Source: JAWLFY01 sp964462125 (lineage in GTDB: Bacteria > Planctomycetota > Planctomycetia > Pirellulales > Pirellulaceae). From it: 5,403 nucleotides of DNA. Position 1 is the stretch's first letter. Each line of letters opens with the position of its first letter. Below the pieces are notes generated by a model. It worked only from the letters and a program-made list of their open reading frames with translations, was not told the origin of the DNA and ran no database searches. The position numbers and the translations under genes were made by a program. This document shows, in pieces, positions 5,039 to 5,403 of this stretch. The DNA is taken from contig CAYWXT010000314.1 in assembly GCA_964462125.1 (NCBI GenBank), positions 1-5,403 on the forward strand, read 5' to 3'.

Positions 5039-5403
5039 CTGTTCGCCCCATGGACTGCGTTCAGAACGGTCCGCCGCGGAGACCTCGTGATCGACCAAGC
5101 GTAGCCCCCCATACGATCCGCAGCGCAACGGCGCTAAAGTGATTGGAAGAGATTCTGCATGTGGAATCTCGTGCGACCGCATCAACCGGACGATGGTGAT
5201 ATCCCTTCGCGGTCCCCCTCGGATTCGGTACGATGGCGATCGCCCCCTGCAGGCGATTCTCGGTCAAGCACCCATCAATTTCCGACCAGCAGCGCACGCT
5301 TTATCACCCCGAGCCAGATGTCAGCGGTCAACCAGGCGTCGAACACCGATCATCACAACCACGATCGCCACTGCGTCGCGGTGGCGGTGGTCACGGTCAG
5401 TGA
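5039..5403. other. Non-coding stretch upstream of the HD-GYP gene
   Basis: These 365 bases to the right edge contain no reading frame with convincing protein character on either strand. The frames present are short, rich in Arg and Pro, and lack ribosome binding sites. The minus-strand promoter for the HD-GYP/PilZ pair should lie here. A TTGACC at about 5326-5331 has only a poor TGATAA-like partner at a 19-nt spacing, so no promoter is called. The one clear structure is the inverted repeat at 5149-5170. Any gene beyond the right edge cannot be judged. Confidence 0.55.
5149..5170. repeat. Perfect 7-bp inverted repeat upstream of the HD-GYP gene
   Basis: GAGATTC (5149-5155) and GAATCTC (5164-5170) are exact inverted copies separated by 8 bases (TGCATGTG), about 110 bases before the HD-GYP start. 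It could be an operator for a dimeric regulator or a leader hairpin. Only the symmetry is seen directly, and a 7-bp stem can arise by chance. Confidence 0.4.

Noticed and set aside
5039..5185. 48-49-residue N-terminal extension of the HD-GYP protein from ATG 5182 or TTG 5185
   Set aside because: No ribosome site precedes those codons and the extra residues show no domain character; family-like sequence begins at MNALGFLPV.
5236..5245. GGCGATCGCC palindrome (contains the cyanobacterial HIP1 octamer)
   Set aside because: This is a single copy in GC-rich DNA; HIP1 is meaningful only when highly repeated, and the gene content does not suggest a cyanobacterium.
5061..5297. 78-residue minus-strand open frame in the right-hand intergenic region
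   Set aside because: There is no ribosome site, the composition is Arg-rich, and no recognisable motifs are present.

Overview
The window is GC-rich bacterial chromosome that looks planctomycete, probably from the Pirellula/Rhodopirellula side. The main clue is the small minus-strand protein starting MGKYYVQSG, which resembles a short hypothetical family I associate with planctomycetes. GC-rich short hairpin repeats between genes fit the same picture. The taxonomic call is inference from memory. No mobile element, CRISPR array, tRNA or rRNA was seen.

Layout from left to right. At 1-84 (minus) there is a strongly coding-like frame running off the left edge. It overlaps the end of the next gene and may be its frameshifted continuation. 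At 56-412 (minus) lies the small hypothetical gene. The divergent intergenic region 413-585 holds two near-identical hairpin repeats with a 32-bp period. A tight three-gene plus-strand cluster follows: an FAD-dependent amine-oxidase/protoporphyrinogen-oxidase-like flavoprotein (586-1893), hemB (porphobilinogen synthase, 1909-2916) and a family-16-like SAM methyltransferase (2931-3677). The gaps are only 15 and 14 nt. Converging on it from the right is a two-gene minus-strand cluster: an HD-GYP protein (4085-5038) followed by a PilZ-domain protein (3663-4124) whose start lies inside the HD-GYP gene. The rightmost 365 bases hold no convincing gene, only a perfect 7-bp inverted repeat.

Functionally there are two modules. 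The plus-strand cluster is anchored by hemB, which makes porphobilinogen for haem and other tetrapyrroles. The flavoprotein before it could act in tetrapyrrole or carotenoid-type chemistry, and the methyltransferase probably modifies a protein. The minus-strand cluster is a c-di-GMP module, with a predicted phosphodiesterase that degrades c-di-GMP and a PilZ receptor that binds it. The two modules meet tail to tail with a 15-nt overlap of coding sequence, so there is no room for a separate terminator. I see no clear novel multi-gene system. The oddities most worth checking are the frame switch at the left edge, the 18-bp tandem duplication at the hemB/methyltransferase junction, the paired hairpins, and the nested HD-GYP/PilZ arrangement.
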